The notes under the pieces: model-generated
The model's database searches: none
Seen by the model: only the letters and a program-made list of their open reading frames with translations
Told to the model about the DNA's origin: nothing
Part shown: in pieces, positions 27,874-38,335 of the stretch
How positions within the stretch are numbered: the stretch's first letter is position 1
Layout of the letters: every line of letters starts with the position of its first letter
From: Frischella japonica
GTDB taxonomy: Bacteria; Pseudomonadota; Gammaproteobacteria; Enterobacterales; Orbaceae
Length of the DNA stretch: 64,000 nucleotides
Assembly (NCBI RefSeq): GCF_014489845.1
Contig: NZ_JABURY010000006.1
Span: 310,001-374,000, forward strand
Reading direction: 5' to 3'
Position numbers and translations under genes: made by a program

Positions 27874-28745
27874 GCCATGGATTAAACCCTGTATTTTAGA
27901 TCAAATTAAAACGATACACCTATGAAGAGCGGTGATGACTATACAGGAAAAATGAGATTAATCGTTCGCTCGAAACAAAAGCAGATAATGTAATGACTAA
28001 TTAATATCACCATCATTCCAGATGGTGATTTTTAACTATAAGAGATAGTTTACTTATGATTGAATTTAATTAAAGGGTTAGCATAATCCATGCCATGGAT
28101 TAAACTCTGTATTTTAAATCAAATTAAAACGATACACCTATGAAGAGCGGTGATGACTATACAGGAAAAATGAGATTAATCGTTCGCACGAAACAAAAGC
28201 AGATAATGTAATGACTAATTAATATCACCATCATGCCAGATGGTGATTTTTAACTATAAGAGATAGTTTACTTATGATTAAATTTAATTAAAGGGTTAGC
28301 ATAATCCATGCCATGGATTAAACTCTGTATTTTAAATCAAATTAAAACGATACATCTATGAAGAGCGGTGATGACTATACAGGAAAAATGAGATTAATCG
28401 TTCGCACGAAACAAAAGCAGATAATGTAATGACTAATTAATATCACCATCATGCCAGATGGTGATATTTAACTATAAGAGATAGTTTACTTATGATTGAA
28501 TTTAATTAAAGGGTTAGCATAATCCATGCCATGGATTAAACTCTGTATTTTAGATCAAATTAAAACGATACATCTATGAAGAGCGGTGATGACTATACAG
28601 GAAAAATGAGATTAATCGTTCGCACGAAACAAAAGCAGATAATGTAATGACTAATTAATATCACCATCATGCCAGATGGTGATATTTAACTATAAGAGAT
28701 AGTTTACTTATGATTGAATTTAATTAAAGGGTTACCGTAATCCAT
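27874..28745. repeat. Four tandem copies of a 218-bp unit containing the deoB 3' end
   Basis: Units begin at GCCATGG at 27874, 28092, 28310 and 28528, each exactly 218 bp long and almost identical (I count 5, 3 and 3 differences between neighbours). The right end of every unit copies the last codons of deoB on the minus strand. In the three outer copies this reads [13 protein letters not shown]-stop, and the copy inside deoB reads [13 protein letters not shown]-stop. Each unit also holds a hairpin (TATCACCATC with GATGGTGATA) and an AACTAT/ATAGTT hairpin. The array looks like a local tandem amplification of the deoB-yeaD intergenic region. No transposase, CRISPR-type spacers or integrase are present. 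Confidence 0.95.
28659..28684 (-). terminator. Hairpin downstream of deoB (copy 4; same hairpin in all four units)
   Basis: TATCACCATC (28659-28668) pairs with GATGGTGATA (28675-28684), a 10-bp stem with a 6-base loop, about 20 bases past the deoB stop on the minus strand. The following U-tract is poor, so efficiency is uncertain; the array gives four in a row. Confidence 0.55.
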
Positions 28746-29945
28746 TGGAGAGGTAGCAAAATAGTGAGCTATCGTTTGCCCAATATCGGCAAAAGTAGGA
28801 CTTAATCCTAAATTTTTCGGTGCGACATTAGGACTATACATTAAAACTGGAATGTGTTCGCGAGTATGGTCACTTCCTTTCCATGATGGATCACAGCCAT
28901 GATCAGCCGTAATAATCAGCAAGTCATCGTCTTTAACTAATGCTAACATTTCCGGTAAACGGCGATCAAATAACTCTAATGCTTCAGCATAACCTTGAAT
29001 ATTACGACGATGACCATAATCAGAATCAAAATTAACAAAATTAGTGAACACAATAGTATTATCTTTTGCTTGTTTAATTTCAGTTAAACTTGCATCGAAT
29101 AACGCATCGATACCAGTAGCTTTGATTTTTTTAGTAATTCCAACATGCGCATAGATATCAGCAATTTTACCGATTGAAACAACTTCACCTTGTTTTTCTT
29201 CCACCAATTTTTGTAAAACAGTTTTTGATGGTGGTTCTACAGCATAATCATGACGATTGCCTGTACGCTCAAATTCTCCCGCCTTTTTTCCAATAAAAGG
29301 ACGGGCAATAACACGCCCAATATTATAACCACCGTCGGTTAATTCTTGACGGGCAATTTCACAGAGTTGATATAAGCGTTCTAAACCAAAGGTCTCTTCA
29401 TGACAGGCAATTTGAAAAACGGAATCCGATGAAGTATAAAAAATCGGTTTGCCGGTTTTCATGTGTTCTTCACCTAACTCATCCAATACTACGGTACCAG
29501 AAGAGTGACAATTACCTAAATAACCCGGTAGATTTGCTTTTTTCACTAGATTATCTAATAACTCTGCAGGAAAACTGTTTTGTTTTTCATGAAAATAACC
29601 CCAGTCAAATAGTACAGGTACACCGGCAATTTCCCAATGACCCGATGGAGTATCTTTACCAGAAGAAATTTCAGCCGCATAGCCATAAGAACCAATGATT
29701 TTGGCATCTTTGTCTAAGCCAACTGGAAAAACGCCACAGGATTCCTCGGCTGCTTTACCTAAACCAAGTTGGCTTAAATTTGGTAAAGACAGTGGTTGGT
29801 AGCTACCATCGGCATTTTTACGATGTGATGCACACCATTGTGCAATATGTCCTAAAGTATTGGCACCGACATCGCCGAATTTATCCGCATCTGATGTTGA
29901 ACCAATGCCAAAGGAATCTAACACCATAATAAAAACTCTTTTCAT
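28704..29945 (-). CDS. deoB: Phosphopentomutase DeoB
   Basis: 413 residues (E. coli 407). Alkaline-phosphatase-type fold with metal-site motifs [10 protein letters not shown] at the start, [11 protein letters not shown] (containing the phospho-threonine) near 94-104, and [20 protein letters not shown] near 345-365. It converts deoxyribose-1-phosphate or ribose-1-phosphate to the 5-phosphate, linking nucleoside phosphorylase products to DeoC. Third gene of deoC-deoR-deoB. Its last 13 codons are reproduced in the tandem array downstream. Confidence 0.96.
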   Translation of the reverse strand: MKRVFIMVLDSFGIGSTSDADKFGDVGANTLGHIAQWCASHRKNADGSYQPLSLPNLSQLGLGKAAEESCGVFPVGLDKDAKIIGSYGYAAEISSGKDTPSGHWEIAGVPVLFDWGYFHEKQNSFPAELLDNLVKKANLPGYLGNCHSSGTVVLDELGEEHMKTGKPIFYTSSDSVFQIACHEETFGLERLYQLCEIARQELTDGGYNIGRVIARPFIGKKAGEFERTGNRHDYAVEPPSKTVLQKLVEEKQGEVVSIGKIADIYAHVGITKKIKATGIDALFDASLTEIKQAKDNTIVFTNFVNFDSDYGHRRNIQGYAEALELFDRRLPEMLALVKDDDLLIITADHGCDPSWKGSDHTREHIPVLMYSPNVAPKNLGLSPTFADIGQTIAHYFATSPMDYGNPLIKFNHK

Positions 29946-30021
29946 AACACTTAATCTCTATTATTTTAAAAGAAAAATATAGTGCATTTATAAGTTGTAT
30001 TCATTGTCATTGCAAGCAATC

Positions 30022-30780
30022 TCACTGATAGGCTTTTATATTATTTTGGTGACAATAAGACAAATATTTTTCACTAATATGATCGCTTATAAGTATATCA
30101 AAATCAGATAATTTACCAAAATAAGCAGCTTTTAATTCATCAAATTTACTACTATCAGCGATTAAAATGTTTAAATTCGATTTATGAATTGCTTTAATTT
30201 TCCAATTCACTTCATTGAGATTAAAACAAGTTACACCTTTTAAACTGATTCCAGCGGCAGAAATGAATGATTTGGATGGGCAAATGATATCCAAAGGTGT
30301 AGATTCAATAATTGGTGTAAAAATCGCATTATCGATTTCAAGTTGTCCACCACATAGAATAACTTTACAATTTTTCTTTTTTTGTAATGCTAAAAATACA
30401 TTGAGTGAGTAACAAACTCCAGTAAATTTGATATGTTCGGGAATATTCTCAATAACATAAGGTATGGTTGTGCCACAGTCAAAAAAAACAATATCGTTAT
30501 TTTTAACCATTTTACCAGCAATCAGACCAATATGAAATTTTTCTTCAGTATGGCGTTGTTGTTGTTCCAAAACCAGATAATGTGAAAATTGATTAGGATC
30601 CTGATTCCTGACAATGTAACCGCCCAATAAACAAAGCGGAAAGCAATGACTATGATTAATATCACGCCTAATCGTCATTTCAGACACATTAAGTTGTTTT
30701 GCTGCATCTTTAACATGTAAATTGACAGATTGATTCGCTAATTCGATTAATTGTAGTAATCGCTCTTCACGCTTGCTCAT
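30022..30780 (-). CDS. deoR: Deoxyribose operon repressor DeoR
   Basis: 252 residues. An N-terminal HTH (about 18-45; KDAAKQLNVSEMTIRRDIN) closely matches E. coli DeoR, including the following LLGGYIVRN. The C-terminal DeoR sensor domain contains FFDCGTTIPYVIENI and the conserved CYSLN and ILCGG segments. Its ligand in E. coli is deoxyribose-5-phosphate. Here it lies inside the operon it should control, between deoC and deoB, and the likely operator is the perfect palindrome at 31536-31551. Confidence 0.93.
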   Translation of the reverse strand: MSKREERLLQLIELANQSVNLHVKDAAKQLNVSEMTIRRDINHSHCFPLCLLGGYIVRNQDPNQFSHYLVLEQQQRHTEEKFHIGLIAGKMVKNNDIVFFDCGTTIPYVIENIPEHIKFTGVCYSLNVFLALQKKKNCKVILCGGQLEIDNAIFTPIIESTPLDIICPSKSFISAAGISLKGVTCFNLNEVNWKIKAIHKSNLNILIADSSKFDELKAAYFGKLSDFDILISDHISEKYLSYCHQNNIKAYQ

Positions 30781-30805
30781 AAAGACTTATCTCGGCCTAA
30801 AGCCA

Positions 30806-31489
30806 TTAATAATTGCTATTAGATTTTAAACCAGAAACAATGGATACACCAGAACTACTACCTAAACGTGTCGCACCTGCATCAATCATTGCTTTAGCAG
30901 TGTCTTTATCACGTACACCACCTGAAGCTTTAACGCCTAATTTTGCTCCGACCGTTTCACGCATTAAACGTACATCTTCAATTGTTGCACCGCCAGTACT
31001 AAAGCCAGTTGACGTTTTAACAAATTCAACCTCTAGGTCACGACATATTTCGCAAACTTGTTTAATTTCCGCTTTACTTAGTAGACAAGTTTCTAAAATG
31101 ACTTTTAAAAGCGCCCCCTTAGCTTGAGTAACCGCTTTAACCTGACGAATATCATCAATAAAGGCATCCATGGCATGACTTTTTAATAAACCAACATTGA
31201 TTACCATATCAATCTCATTAGCACCAGCATCTATTGCGGCTTGTGTTTCAAATACTTTTACAGAAGTTAAACAAGCACCTAATGGAAAACCAATGACCGA
31301 GCAAGTTTTTACCGTAGAGCCTGCTAACAATTTAGATACTAATGGTACATAACAGGAATTAACACACACAGAAAAAAAATGATGTTCAATGGCTTGTTCA
31401 CAAATTTGTTTAATTTCTGTTTCAGTTGCATCCATTTTTAAAAGAGTATGATCAATATATTTTGCTAAATCAGTAGATTGTGAAATCAT
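30806..31489 (-). CDS. deoC: Deoxyribose-phosphate aldolase DeoC
   Basis: 227 residues, the short form found in Pasteurellaceae and Firmicutes rather than the 259-residue E. coli form. The Schiff-base lysine is in [11 protein letters not shown] (about 155), with the relay lysines in [10 protein letters not shown] and [10 protein letters not shown]. It splits deoxyribose-5-phosphate into glyceraldehyde-3-phosphate and acetaldehyde. First gene of the minus-strand deo operon, with AGGAG upstream of its ATG. Confidence 0.95.
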   Translation of the reverse strand: MISQSTDLAKYIDHTLLKMDATETEIKQICEQAIEHHFFSVCVNSCYVPLVSKLLAGSTVKTCSVIGFPLGACLTSVKVFETQAAIDAGANEIDMVINVGLLKSHAMDAFIDDIRQVKAVTQAKGALLKVILETCLLSKAEIKQVCEICRDLEVEFVKTSTGFSTGGATIEDVRLMRETVGAKLGVKASGGVRDKDTAKAMIDAGATRLGSSSGVSIVSGLKSNSNY

Positions 31490-31535
31490 TATGCAATTTC
31501 TCCTTGAATTCTAGAATATGAGTTTCCCTAAATTT

Positions 31536-31551
31536 TGTTAAAATTTTAACA
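31536..31551. promoter_or_regulatory. Palindromic DeoR-type operator between deoC and nupC
   Basis: TGTTAAAATTTTAACA is a perfect 16-bp palindrome. It differs from the E. coli DeoR operator TGTTAGAATTCTAACA only by the symmetrical G/C to A/T change in each half. It lies 47 bases upstream of deoC and 130 bases upstream of nupC, so one site could control both directions. Confidence 0.75.
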
Positions 31552-31618
31552 TAAATAGTGAATTTTTTAACTATAATAATTAAAAAATGTGATCTAATTT
31601 ATAAATTTATGATTTAGA

Positions 31619-31666
31619 CTGACAAATAGATCCACTTTAGTTTAAAATAATGTGATTTTAATAACA
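31619..31666 (+). promoter_or_regulatory. Candidate nupC promoter with a CRP-like site
   Basis: CTGACA (31619-31624) and TAAAAT (31643-31648) with an 18-base spacer form a plausible promoter 34 bases before the nupC ATG. TGTGATTTTAATAACA (31651-31666) resembles a CRP site with one half imperfect, but its place after the -10 box would not suit activation. A second TGTGA at 31589 has a poor right half but a better position. Confidence 0.4.
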
Positions 31667-31681
31667 TTTATTGAGGTAAAA

Positions 31682-32890
31682 ATGAAGTATCTAATCGGTA
31701 TTATAAGTATTCTCGTTATTTTACTGTTGGCTTGGGTAGCGAGTTTTAATCGTAAAAAAGTACGGTTTAAACCGATTTTGGTGATGCTAACAGTACAAAT
31801 TATTTTAACCTTTATTTTATTAAATACTTCTTTCGGTCAGTTTTTTATTGGTGGAATTACAACTGGATTCAATTTTTTACTTGGTTATGCTCAGCAAGGG
31901 GTGGACTTTGTATTTGGTGGTCTGGTTAATGTTGATCAAAAAGGTAACCACGGGTTCTCATTCTTTATTAATGTCTTGTTACCGATAGTATTTATTTCCG
32001 CATTAATTGGAATTTTACAATATCTTAAAATTATGACTCTCGTTATCAAAGGTTTAGGTTATGTCATTAGTAAAATTAATGGTATGGGAAAACTGGAATC
32101 TTATAATGCCGTAGCTGCATTAATTTTAGGTCAACAAGAAGTATTTATTTCGATCAAAAATCAACTCGATCATCTCCCTGAAAAACGATTATACACGTTA
32201 TGTACCTCAGCAATGTCAACGGTTTCAATGGCTATTATTGGCGCATACATGAATATTCTTAATCCACAATATGTGGTTATTGCGGTGATATTGAATTTGT
32301 TTGGTGGTTTTATCATTGCTTCAGTTATCAATCCGTATTCGGTTAATCGTAATGAAGAAGCCATTGAGTTCAAAGAAGAAAAACGACAAGCTTTTTTCCA
32401 AATGTTAGGGGAATATATTATTGATGGCTTTAAAGTGGCAGTTATCGTAGGAGCAATGTTAATTGGCTTTATTGCCTTAATCGCTATGGTAAATGGAATT
32501 TTTGCAGCTATTTTTAATGTTACGTTTGTGCATGCATTAGGTTACTTATTTTCACCATTTGCTTTTTTAATTGGTGTTCCCTGGAATGAGTGTATTGATG
32601 CAGGTGAAGTAATGGCAACAAAACTGTTAACTAATGAATTTGCTGCAATGACTTTATTTTCTGAAAATATCAGCAAATTTTCCGCACATAGTCAGGCTGT
32701 GATCTCTGTATTTTTAGTCTCTTTCGCTAACTTTTCTTCAATCGGCATTATTTCTGGCGCTTTAAAGGCGCTCAATGAAAAACAAGGAGATGCGATTGCT
32801 AAGCATGGTTTAAAATTACTTTACGGTGCTTCATTAGTTAGTTTATTGAGTGCTACTATTGTTGGTTTAGTTTTTGGATTACAATTCTAA
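31682..32890 (+). CDS. nupC: Concentrative nucleoside transporter NupC
   Basis: 402 residues from the ATG at 31682 (GAGG upstream), matching the 400-residue E. coli protein; an upstream GTG frame is unlikely. A CNT-family inner-membrane protein: N-terminal helices, the nucleoside-binding region with KINGMGKLESYNAVAALILGQQE and AMSTVSMAIIGAYM, and the C-terminal VSFANFSSIGIISGALK. It imports nucleosides by proton symport. The GQQE motif replaces the GQSE/N seen in E. coli NupC. First gene of nupC-cpdB-pdp. Confidence 0.94.
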   Translation: MKYLIGIISILVILLLAWVASFNRKKVRFKPILVMLTVQIILTFILLNTSFGQFFIGGITTGFNFLLGYAQQGVDFVFGGLVNVDQKGNHGFSFFINVLLPIVFISALIGILQYLKIMTLVIKGLGYVISKINGMGKLESYNAVAALILGQQEVFISIKNQLDHLPEKRLYTLCTSAMSTVSMAIIGAYMNILNPQYVVIAVILNLFGGFIIASVINPYSVNRNEEAIEFKEEKRQAFFQMLGEYIIDGFKVAVIVGAMLIGFIALIAMVNGIFAAIFNVTFVHALGYLFSPFAFLIGVPWNECIDAGEVMATKLLTNEFAAMTLFSENISKFSAHSQAVISVFLVSFANFSSIGIISGALKALNEKQGDAIAKHGLKLLYGASLVSLLSATIVGLVFGLQF

Positions 32891-32899
32891 GGCTGGAAT

Positions 32900-34861
32900 A
32901 TGACAACACTCAAATGGGGTTTATTTGCTTCGCTGTTTATTCATGTTGCTTGTGCCAATACCGTCGATCTGAGAATCTTAGAAACATCAGATATCCACGC
33001 TAATATGATGGATTATGATTTTTATAAAGATGATTATACCCAACGATTTGGTTTTACCCGAACGGCTTCATTGATTCGCAAGATGCAAAATGAAGTCAAA
33101 AATAGTGTATTAGTGGATAATGGTGATTTAATTCAAGGTAGCCCAATGGCAGATTGGGCATATAGCAACTATTTAAATGATCTAAACGATCAGCGCACTC
33201 ATCCTGCCTATAAAGCGTTAAATGCAATGCATTATACGGTTGGAGGTTTAGGGAATCATGAATTTAATTATGGTTTGGATTTCTTGAATCGTGTTTTAGC
33301 TGGAGCAACATTTCCATACATAAATGCTAATATTTTTGATGTAAAAACGGATAAACCTTATTTTAGACCATATGTTATCATTGATACATTAGTTATTGAC
33401 CGTGATGGTAAGCCACAGCATTTGAAAATTGGTTATATCAGTTTCGTTCCTCCACAAGTCATGGAGTGGGATAAAAATAACCTTTCTGGCAAAGTCTATG
33501 CCAAAGATATTACCGAAACTGCAAAACTATTTGTTCCAAAGATTAAGGCGGAAGGTGCTGATGTGATTATTGTGATCGCTCATTCAGGCTTATCTTCAGA
33601 ACCTTATAAATTAATGGCAGAAAATTCAGTTTATTACTTAAGTACAGTCAAAGATATTGATGCAATTTTATTTGGTCATACTCATAGTATCTTCCCTGGT
33701 AAAAATTTTAATAATATTGCTGGAATTGATAATCACAATGGTCTGGTAAATGGTATCCCAGCGGTAATGCCAGGACAATGGGGAGATCATCTAGGTGTGA
33801 TCGATCTTACACTTGAACAGCGAGAAGGTCGTTGGCATGTGATACAATCTAAATCACAAGCTAAACCAATATTTGATACAATTAATAATAAGGCCTTAGT
33901 TGATCCCGATCAATCGGTTAGAGCAGTATTAGTTGATGATTTTAAACAAACACGTCACTATATGGGGCGCATTATAGGAGAATCATCCGATGATCTCTTT
34001 AGTACGTTAGCATTGGTGCAAGATGACCCGACTATTCAGCTGATTAATAATGCGCAGATCGATTACGTTAAATATTACATTCAAGGTGATCCTGATCTAG
34101 CCAATTTACCCGTTATTTCCGCTGTTGCTCCCTTTAAAGCTGGTTCTCGTAAAAATGATCCAACCGCTTATATAGAAATACCAAAAGGAAAATTAAGCGT
34201 TAAAAGCGTCGCCGATCTTTATGTTTATGCTAATACTTTAGCTGCAGTGAAAATTAATGGTACAAAGCTTAAAGAGTGGTTGGAATGTAGCGCAGGGCTA
34301 TTTAATCAAGTTGATATTCAAGATACTCAACCACAATACCTAATTAATTGGCAAAAATTTCGCTTATATAATTTTGATATTATTGATGGGGGAATTGGTT
34401 ATGAAATTGATATTACACAACCACCACGTTATGACGAAAATTGTCAACTTATTAATCCAAATTCGCAAAGGATTAAAAATCTTACCTTTAATGCGAAACC
34501 AATTGATTCAAAACAAAATTTTATCTTAGCATCCAATAATTATCGCGCTTTAACCGGAATATTCCCTGGGTCAGGTGAGCAAAATATTGTGATTAACTCC
34601 CCCGATCCAGTTAAAGAAATTTTGGCACGTTATATCGAAAAAGTTACCCTACAGCAAGGAAAAGTGGAAGTACAACCTGATAATAATTGGCGATTAAGAC
34701 CAATCACTAGTCCAGTGATACTAGATCTAAGAATTGAAACATCGCCAACATTAGAGGCAAAAGCGTATATTGACAAACATGCACAGTACCCAATGTCTTA
34801 TCTTAATAACGACAGTGTGGGTTATGCTGTTTATCGTATTAATTTACAAACCGAAAATTAG
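32900..34861 (+). CDS. cpdB: 2',3'-cyclic-nucleotide 2'-phosphodiesterase/3'-nucleotidase CpdB
   Basis: 653 residues. A signal peptide ends near VACANTVDLR. The metallophosphatase domain (about 20-290) shows metal ligands in LETSDIHANMMDYDFYKD, LVDNGDLIQGSP, GLGNHEFNYGLDF and FGHTHSIFPG. A C-terminal 5'-nucleotidase domain binds the substrate. It releases nucleosides from 2',3'-cyclic and 3'-nucleotides in the periplasm. It sits between the nucleoside importer and the nucleoside phosphorylase, so the operon forms a scavenging pathway for RNA-derived nucleosides. Confidence 0.95.
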   Translation: MTTLKWGLFASLFIHVACANTVDLRILETSDIHANMMDYDFYKDDYTQRFGFTRTASLIRKMQNEVKNSVLVDNGDLIQGSPMADWAYSNYLNDLNDQRTHPAYKALNAMHYTVGGLGNHEFNYGLDFLNRVLAGATFPYINANIFDVKTDKPYFRPYVIIDTLVIDRDGKPQHLKIGYISFVPPQVMEWDKNNLSGKVYAKDITETAKLFVPKIKAEGADVIIVIAHSGLSSEPYKLMAENSVYYLSTVKDIDAILFGHTHSIFPGKNFNNIAGIDNHNGLVNGIPAVMPGQWGDHLGVIDLTLEQREGRWHVIQSKSQAKPIFDTINNKALVDPDQSVRAVLVDDFKQTRHYMGRIIGESSDDLFSTLALVQDDPTIQLINNAQIDYVKYYIQGDPDLANLPVISAVAPFKAGSRKNDPTAYIEIPKGKLSVKSVADLYVYANTLAAVKINGTKLKEWLECSAGLFNQVDIQDTQPQYLINWQKFRLYNFDIIDGGIGYEIDITQPPRYDENCQLINPNSQRIKNLTFNAKPIDSKQNFILASNNYRALTGIFPGSGEQNIVINSPDPVKEILARYIEKVTLQQGKVEVQPDNNWRLRPITSPVILDLRIETSPTLEAKAYIDKHAQYPMSYLNNDSVGYAVYRINLQTEN

Positions 34862-34880
34862 TTTACAGAGGATATAATAA

Positions 34881-36182
34881 ATGAGAATGGTAGACATTAT
34901 TGCCAAAAAACGAGACGGGCATGAACTTACCACGGCAGAGATTGATTTTTTTATTCAAGGTTATACAGCGGGTACCATACCCGATTATCAAGCCAGTGCA
35001 TTAGCTATGGCTATCTATTTTCAAGATATGACCGACCGTGAACGCGCAGATCTTACTATGGCAATGGTTCATTCTGGGGAAACCATAGATCTTTCTGGCA
35101 TTAAAGGGATTAAAGTTGATAAACACTCAACCGGAGGTGTGGGTGACACAACAACCTTAGTATTAGCGCCGTTGGTAGCTGCGTTGGATATTCCTGTGGC
35201 AAAAATGTCGGGACGTGGGCTTGGTCATACAGGTGGTACAACGGATAAATTAGATTCAATTGCAGGTTTCCAAACGGAAATCAGTAAAGAAGATTTTATT
35301 CGTTTAGTTAATACCGATAAAGTTGCGGTAATTGGTCAAACAGGTAATTTAACACCAGCCGATAAAAAATTATATGCATTACGTGATGTCACAGGCACAG
35401 TCAACTCAATTCCACTTATTGCAAGTTCAATTATGAGTAAAAAAATTGCCGCTGGTAGTGATGCAATTGTATTGGATGTGAAAACCGGTGCAGGGGCCTT
35501 CATGAAAAATATTGCAGATGCTGAACAGTTAGCACATGCGATGGTTAAAATCGGTAATAATGTTGGTCGACGCACTATGGCTATCATTTCCGATATGTCA
35601 CAGCCACTTGGTTATGCGATTGGCAACGCCCTAGAAGTGAAAGAAGCCATTGATACTTTAAAAGGTCAAGGTCCAGCAGATTTACATGAATTGGTACTCA
35701 CTTTGGGAAGTCAAATGGTAGTATTGGCTAATGGCGCAAAAACCTTAGCGGAAGCCAGAGAACGATTAGAAGAAGTCATGCATAATGGTAAAGCCATCGA
35801 AAAATTTAAAGTGATGCTAAAAAATCAAGGTGGTGATCCTTCAGTAGTGGATCATCCGGAAAAGTTACCCGAAGCCAAGTATAAAATTGATCTGCCAGCT
35901 AAACAAACTGGCTATGTGGCCGAAATTGTTGCCGATGAAGTGGGCGTTGCTGCGATGCAATTAGGTGCTGGTCGAGCCACAAAAGAAGATAATATTGATG
36001 TTGCTGTAGGTATTATCATGCACAAAAAAGTTGGCGATCATGTTGAAACAGGTGAATCATTATTAACCATTCATACTAATCGTGAAGATATCAACGCAAT
36101 CAAGCAAAAATTGTATGAGAATATTAAAATTGCTGATCATGCAGAAAGAATCCCATTAATTTATTCAGTGATAACTGAATAA
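34881..36182 (+). CDS. pdp: Pyrimidine-nucleoside phosphorylase, Firmicutes type
   Basis: 433 residues, the exact size of Bacillus Pdp (E. coli DeoA is 440). Signature segments are [24 protein letters not shown] and [15 protein letters not shown]. As I recall the families, it matches Bacillus Pdp nearly word for word (for example the first 12 residues and [23 protein letters not shown]) and is clearly further from enterobacterial DeoA. It splits uridine, thymidine and deoxyuridine by phosphorolysis. It takes the place of deoA as last gene of nupC-cpdB-pdp. Horizontal gain from a Firmicute is likely but needs a tree. Confidence 0.92.
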   Translation: MRMVDIIAKKRDGHELTTAEIDFFIQGYTAGTIPDYQASALAMAIYFQDMTDRERADLTMAMVHSGETIDLSGIKGIKVDKHSTGGVGDTTTLVLAPLVAALDIPVAKMSGRGLGHTGGTTDKLDSIAGFQTEISKEDFIRLVNTDKVAVIGQTGNLTPADKKLYALRDVTGTVNSIPLIASSIMSKKIAAGSDAIVLDVKTGAGAFMKNIADAEQLAHAMVKIGNNVGRRTMAIISDMSQPLGYAIGNALEVKEAIDTLKGQGPADLHELVLTLGSQMVVLANGAKTLAEARERLEEVMHNGKAIEKFKVMLKNQGGDPSVVDHPEKLPEAKYKIDLPAKQTGYVAEIVADEVGVAAMQLGAGRATKEDNIDVAVGIIMHKKVGDHVETGESLLTIHTNREDINAIKQKLYENIKIADHAERIPLIYSVITE

Positions 36183-36245
36183 AAATATAAAATTGATTTA
36201 TGTATAATAACTGTATGTGGTTATTTATTTTTAATTAAAATTTAT

Positions 36246-36280
36246 ACCCGGTTAATTTTTGTTACAATTGTTAATCGGGT
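36246..36280 (+). terminator. Terminator of nupC-cpdB-pdp
   Basis: ACCCGGTTAA (36246-36255) pairs with TTAATCGGGT (36271-36280; one G-T pair), followed by CTGTTGTTTA. The stem is good, the U-tract mediocre. Confidence 0.6.
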
Positions 36281-36472
36281 CTGTTGTTTAATAATTTGAG
36301 TTGACTTAAAATTTCCGCCATTCAATAAGTAAGATTATTCACTTGCCTAATAAAATATATTAAATCATTTAGTTATATTGTTTGTATTATGTCTATTCAA
36401 ATAATATTCGATCACTTTTAAACTCACTAACGATTGACCGTTTGATAAATTATTACTCATGTTTTTTTATAT

Positions 36473-36493
36473 AGTATTGCTTTATAAGCAATA
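36473..36493. repeat. Small inverted repeat in the pdp-mukF gap
   Basis: GTATTGCTT and AAGCAATAT pair (one G-T) around TAT. It has no U-tract and is far from any gene start; function unknown. Confidence 0.45.
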
Positions 36494-37012
36494 TACATAA
36501 AGTCTTCGCAACTTAATTGTGATGATCATAATTAGACTAAATCAAAAGATAAGTAATACGATAAAGTGATAAGAGTGGCTAAGTTTAAAATTTTGTGCTC
36601 TTGAAAGTGAACTTTATCATAACGTCTAAATCACTATTATCGGATTGATTAGTCTTTTTCTTTCAAAACTCTTCCAGAAATGATGATCAGTGATGTTTAC
36701 AAGAGGATTATGCCTTTGAAGAATAAGTCATTAAGACCGATGATAACGCAAACTATGATAAACAAGAGAAAATTATTAGTAACATAAATGTCAACCTGAT
36801 GTTGACTACCAATTTAGAAAGTGATGATTTATGAAGTTTAAATATCAGAGTTTTCAATTAACGTTGTGTTGTACCCCAACAATCCCATTACAATTTATTT
36901 ACATTTGTTATATAATTAATGATATTTAAGTTTATTACACAACACTTCTCAAACAGATAATAATAACGTTGTTTTAAGCTAGTTAATTAACCGTTTGCTA
37001 TCAAGGAAAACT

Positions 37013-38335
37013 ATGACTGATTTTTCTCAATCAGTGCCAGAACTCGTCTCATGGGCAAAAAAAAATGATTTTTCGATCTCACTACCTGCGGAAAGATTAG
37101 CTTTTTTATTAGCCATTGCCGCCCTTAATGGAGATCGGTTTAATGGTGAAATGAGTGAAGCTGAATTAGTTGATGCATTTCGCCATGTTTCTAAAGTGTT
37201 TGCGCAGAGTAATGATACTATAATTGTGAGATCGAACAATGCTATCAATGACTTAGTACGTCAACGTTTAATTAATCGTTTCACCAGTGAAATAAGTGAT
37301 GGATTAGCCATTTATCGACTTACTCCACTGGGGATTGGTATTACAGATTATTATATTCGTCAACGTGAGTTCTCTTCTTTAAGATTATCCATCCAATTGT
37401 CGATTGTGGCACAAGAGCTAAAAAGGGCCGCTGATGCCGCATTAGAAGGGGGAGATGAATTACATTGGCATCGGAACATATTTGCACCATTAAAATATTC
37501 AGTTGCCGAGATTTTTGATAGTATTGATATGACGCAACGCATTATGGATGAGCAACAAACTGAGGTAAAGCAAAATATTGCTGCCTTACTGAGCCAGGAT
37601 TGGCAATCAGCAATAGCGAATTGTGAACGTTTATTATCAGAAACTTCCCTAACTTTACGTGAATTACAAGATACCCTTGAAGCCACCGGCGATAAATTAC
37701 AAGCAAGCCTATTGTTAATTCAAGATGCTACATTAGGTGATCCCACACTTGAAAAAATTAGTAATGTGGTCATCGATCTGCAAGGCAAACTTGACCGTAT
37801 TATGAGTTGGGGACAACAAGCGATTGATTTGTGGATTGGTTATGATCGCCATGTTCATAAATTTATCCGTACAGCAATTGATTTAGATAAAAATCGTGTT
37901 TTCTCACAACGACTGCGTCGTTCTATTCAAAGTTATTTCACTGCGCCATGGGCATTAACCTATGCTAATGCAGAACGATTGTTAGATATGCGTGATGAAG
38001 AACTTGCTTTACAAGATGATGAAGTAATGGGTGAGTTGCCTTCAGAACTGGAATTTGAAGATATTAAACAAATTCAAGAACACATCATTGCTCATATAGA
38101 ACAAAATCTATTGGTTTTTAAAGAAAAGCAACTACCGCTAGATATGAGTAATGCTATTCATAGTTATTTAACACAATTCCCGCGTGAACAACATTTCGAT
38201 GTTGCCCGTTTATTTATCGATCAGGCGATCCGCCTTGGGATTGCCGAGGCGGATTTAGCTGGTTTACCTGCTAAATGGAAACCAATCAACGATTATGGAG
38301 CTAAGGTACAAGCACATGTCATCAATAGATATTGA
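37013..38335 (+). CDS. mukF: Chromosome partition protein MukF (kleisin)
   Basis: 440 residues, as in E. coli, from the ATG at 37013 with AAGG upstream; an upstream TTG is not needed. The N-terminal winged-helix dimer domain ([22 protein letters not shown]), a central coiled helical part and the C-terminal winged helix ([20 protein letters not shown]) are all intact. MukF bridges the two MukB heads and carries MukE, forming the bacterial condensin that folds the chromosome. First gene of mukF-mukE-mukB; its end overlaps mukE by 20 bases. Confidence 0.96.
   Translation: MTDFSQSVPELVSWAKKNDFSISLPAERLAFLLAIAALNGDRFNGEMSEAELVDAFRHVSKVFAQSNDTIIVRSNNAINDLVRQRLINRFTSEISDGLAIYRLTPLGIGITDYYIRQREFSSLRLSIQLSIVAQELKRAADAALEGGDELHWHRNIFAPLKYSVAEIFDSIDMTQRIMDEQQTEVKQNIAALLSQDWQSAIANCERLLSETSLTLRELQDTLEATGDKLQASLLLIQDATLGDPTLEKISNVVIDLQGKLDRIMSWGQQAIDLWIGYDRHVHKFIRTAIDLDKNRVFSQRLRRSIQSYFTAPWALTYANAERLLDMRDEELALQDDEVMGELPSELEFEDIKQIQEHIIAHIEQNLLVFKEKQLPLDMSNAIHSYLTQFPREQHFDVARLFIDQAIRLGIAEADLAGLPAKWKPINDYGAKVQAHVINRY

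Larger units (their letters stand above)
36183..37012. other. Long intergenic region between pdp and mukF
   Basis: About 830 AT-rich bases with stop codons in all frames and no recognisable gene remnant. It contains the pdp terminator (36246-36280), a hairpin TATTGCTT/AAGCAATA around 36474-36492, and presumably the muk promoter near 36900-36990. In E. coli the methyltransferase gene cmoM lies directly before mukF; it is absent here. Confidence 0.5.

Noticed and set aside
27874-28745. CRISPR array
   Set aside because: The 218-bp units are nearly identical along the whole length with no unique spacers, and there are no cas genes.
31651-31666. CRP activator site for nupC
   Set aside because: The sequence is close to a CRP site but lies after the predicted -10 box, where it could not act as a normal activator site; recorded only within the promoter entry.
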